From Larix sibirica (lineage: Eukaryota > Streptophyta > Pinopsida > Pinales > Pinaceae), in contig NWUY0300005631.1 in NCBI GenBank assembly GCA_004151065.3, forward strand, positions 165,943 through 186,464: a stretch of DNA of 20,522 nt, given 5' to 3'. A program made the position numbers and the translations under genes. The notes under the pieces are model-generated. The model ran no database searches. It was not told the DNA's origin and was given only the letters and a program-made list of their open reading frames with translations. This document shows, in pieces, positions 18,289 to 20,522 of the stretch (position 1 is the stretch's first letter; every line of letters begins with the position of its first letter).

Positions 18289-19820
18289 AGTCAATGAAGG
18301 AACCCTTCAAGTGGCTTCTAGCATCAAACAATGGATAGGATTCGGTGGTGATTTTGATCATTTTCCCATACTGGTGGAGGTGGCTTTGGGACATCCAAAG
18401 CCCCCTAGTCCTTTTAAGTTCTACTCTATTTCGCTAGAGGATGAGGGGTTTACACAGATGGTCAAAAACTTGTGGTTCCCATATGATGGTAACCGAAGAG
18501 AATCTATTGCAGTTCAATTTTTACGTAATCTCAAGAATGTTAAGCATAATCTATTTCCTGGGCAATAGAGAGAAGAAAGGTTGTGCAAAATGATTTGAGA
18601 AATATTGAGAGTGCCATGGAATTCTTTTACTCTACAAGTTTGGAAGGCTACAAGTCCTTAGATCAGAAGAAGGAGATAGTTGAGTTGGAATCACAAAAAA
18701 GGAAAATCTTAGAAGAGAATGAGGCTTCATGGAGACTTAAAAGTAGAGCCATTTGGTTGAAAAATGGTGACGACAACACTAAGTTTTTCCACAACTATGT
18801 AAATCACAAAAAGAATGTAAATTCTCTCTAGCAGTTGGAGGATGAGAATGTTGTTTCTGTTTCTGGACACATAAATCTAGTAAAGGTGGGTGTTAACAAC
18901 TTCAACAAAAATTTTTAGGAAGATGAAAGAGCTTATGTAGTTCAGATGATGAGAGTAGCTACCTTTTATCCATCCTTTGTTAATGAGGAACAAAATAATG
19001 ATCTCTTGGAACCAGTTACTCTCGAGGAATTAAAGGAGGCAGTCTAGAGTATGTAGAAGGATAAAAGTCTAGGCCCCGATGGCTGGCCAATTGAGTTTTT
19101 TTTAGCTTTCATGGAGCTATTTGAACAATATCTTCTTAAAGTTATTGAGGAATCCAATGTGAATGGTAGAATCCTTGCAGCTTTTAATTCTACATTCATT
19201 ACCCTTATTCCTAAATATGATAAAGCAAGCAATTTGGAGGATTATAGACCTATTTCTTTGTGCAACTGTATTTACAAGTTGATTGGAAAAAATATAGCCA
19301 GAAGGATAAGAGGGATTCTGTTTTCATCTATATCCCAAGAACAATTTGCTTTTTTGGATGGAAGATAAATAAATGACGCAATAGGCACATTCCAAGAAGT
19401 TGTGCATTCTGTAAAGGTGAAGCATTCTCTAGCAATGATTGTAAAGGTATATTTGTCAAAGGCTTATGATAGAGTAAATTGGATTTTTCTAAGACTGGTG
19501 CTTCTTGAAGTTGGTTTTCAGTTACAGGTTGTGAATTGGATAATGTCACGTGTAACTTCAATATCTTTTGTTGTTTTGATAAATGGCTCCGCTTCTCCTC
19601 TTTTAGACAAGGCAAGGGCCTTAGACAAGACTGCTCACTACCCCCCCTCTTGTTTATTTTGGTAGTTGAAGGGTTGAGCATAATCATCTTTCATGCAAAG
19701 AAACGTGGCTTATTCAGAGGTATATCTATCGGTGGTCCTGTTTTTGTTACTCGTCTAGTTTGTGTAGATGATATCATGATCTTCTCTAATGGCTCTAAGG
19801 GAGAAGTAGTACAACAATAA
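18289..19820 (+). pseudogene. LINE-C ORF2 fragment, second copy
   Basis: Carries the endonuclease C-terminal part (FDHFPILVEVALG), the linker, and RT through motif C (CVDDIMIFSNGSKGEVVQQ), ending at TAA 19818-19820. The same lesions as copy 1 are present: TAT for the motif A Asp at 19450-19452, the stop after FAFLDGR, and the frameshift before QDCSLPP. There is one extra stop (18916-18918) and one Glu-to-Lys change after motif C. It has no N-terminal endonuclease half, because it begins at the N. If the repeat is an assembly overlap, this is the other haplotype or contig version of the same gene piece and not a second element. Confidence 0.8.
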
Positions 19821-19862
19821 CAAAAAAAATCTACGATGGAATGGCCAATTCCCAAAACCTTG
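18289..19862. repeat. 1574-bp repeat, copy 2 (starts at the N)
   Basis: Begins at the first base after the N and matches copy 1 to its last base, after which the sequence continues into new Ty3/gypsy DNA (AAGAGTCG...). Copy 2 alone has a TAG at 18916-18918 (CAG in copy 1). The shared RT Asp-to-Tyr change and all shared stops and frameshifts show both derive from one already-dead LINE. Confidence 0.95.
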
Positions 19863-20522
19863 AAGAGTCGTAGAGGATTATTAGGATTGGCAGGCTATCA
19901 CCACAAGTTTGTGAAGAATTATAGTCAAATATTAGCACCTCTAACAAAATTATTGCAAAAGGAGGTATTTTCTTGGACTCGAGAAGCAACCAAATATTTT
20001 GAAAACCTTAAGGAGGCTATGTGTACAACTCCTTTCCTAGCCATACTTGACTCCACAAAGACCATTATTGTGGATCGTAATGCCTTAAAAGCATGGTATT
20101 GGTGTAGTTTTAATGCAAGAAGGAAGGCCCCTTTCCTTTTGAAAGCCGCCAACTTAAAGGAAAAAAACTTACAAACCAATTTATGAAAATAAAATGTTGG
20201 CCATATTGCATGCAATCAAGAAATGATTCCCTTAACTAATAGGAAAACAATTCAAGATCAAAATAGATCGTAATAATCTTAAGTACTTCGTGGAACAATG
20301 ATTATCTTAAGGAGATCAACAAAAATGGGTCAAAAAGATGCTAGGTTACGAATTTGAAATTATCTACAACAAAGGAAAACAAAATGTAGTGGCAGACACA
20401 ATTTTAAAGAAAGAAGAAGACACAAATGGCCTACTTTGTGTTATTTTAATTTTGAAACCCGATTGGGTGGAAGAAGCAAGGATAGAAGGGAAGCAGGATC
20501 AGGTTGATTACAAGATGATTCA
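19821..20522 (+). mobile_element. Ty3/gypsy pol fragment: RT thumb, RNase H, linker
   Basis: A Ty3/gypsy (Metaviridae-type) LTR-retrotransposon remnant, truncated at the 5' side by LINE sequence and cut by the window end. In order: MEWPIPKTLKSRRGLLGLAG, KFVKNYSQILAPLTKLLQKE, FSWTREATKYFENLKEAM (thumb). RNase H follows, broken by frameshifts near 20080-20100 and 20160 (IIVDRNA in place of the usual Asp-containing motif). Then YENKMLAILHAIKK, IKIDRNNLKYFVEQ, QQKWVKKMLGYEFEIIYNKG, and KQNVVADTILKKEED in place of the usual ADALSRK end. The last 60 bases (LKPDWVEEARIEGKQ) look like the linker to integrase. Protease, the RT catalytic core and the LTRs are not in the window. The wording fits plant chromovirus-like elements, but I cannot assign the clade by eye. 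Confidence 0.8.

Noticed and set aside
16114-20186. Reverse transcriptase with attached RNase H as a possible retron, diversity-generating or other RT-based defence system
   Set aside because: The motifs are plant L1-type LINE and Ty3/gypsy, the flanking ORF1 has a zinc knuckle, and every frame is broken. No template/variable repeat or msr/msd-like structure was seen.

Overview
This window looks like intergenic, repeat-filled DNA from a seed plant with a large genome; a conifer or other gymnosperm is a reasonable guess but is not proven here. The base is AT-rich. Nothing resembles prokaryotic gene packing, and no intact host gene is visible. Almost everything recognisable is decayed retrotransposon: plant L1-type LINEs with a DUF4283 and zinc-knuckle ORF1 and an ORF2 of endonuclease, reverse transcriptase, zf-RVT and, in two of the three copies seen here, RNase H. 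There is also one Ty3/gypsy fragment and a probable tRNA-derived SINE.

Layout. 1-1126: anonymous AT-rich sequence with an (AT)n tract and a telo-box. 1127-1963 and about 4800-9741: one plus-strand LINE (LINE-A), split inside ORF1 by about 2.85 kb of unrelated sequence. That insert carries a 29-bp tandem duplication and one long, stop-broken reading frame. 9742-10430: probable LINE-A 3' tail with a 62-bp-period repeat. About 10505-10572: minus-strand SINE head with A and B boxes. 11042-11290: unidentified minus-strand coiled-coil frame. 11830-12240: minus-strand LINE RNase H remnant (LINE-B). 12200-13265: diverged direct repeats. 13480-14010: two imperfect copies of a unit of about 0.28 kb, just upstream of a third LINE (LINE-C, plus strand). 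LINE-C has ORF1 at 14193-16081 and ORF2 from 16114. It stops just after the RT xxDD motif and continues directly into the thumb and RNase H part of a Ty3/gypsy pol, which runs off the window end.

The most important structural point is that 16714-18287 and 18289-19862 are two copies of the same 1574-bp segment. I count six substitutions and no indels, and a single N (18288) lies exactly between them. The last 1574 bases before the N equal the first 1574 after it. This is what two overlapping contigs (or two haplotypes) look like when scaffolded without merging, so the duplication is probably an assembly artefact and the true locus about 1.57 kb shorter. A real tandem duplication is the alternative.

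The most unusual biology is the LINE-RT to Ty3-RT/RNase H junction. The two pieces share a reading frame, separated by one stop codon, and join close to equivalent places in the RT fold. No functional system is claimed. All elements carry stops, frameshifts and lost catalytic residues: LINE-A has endonuclease Asp to His and two changed RNase H acidic residues, and LINE-C has RT motif A Asp to Tyr and endonuclease GGD to GGN.
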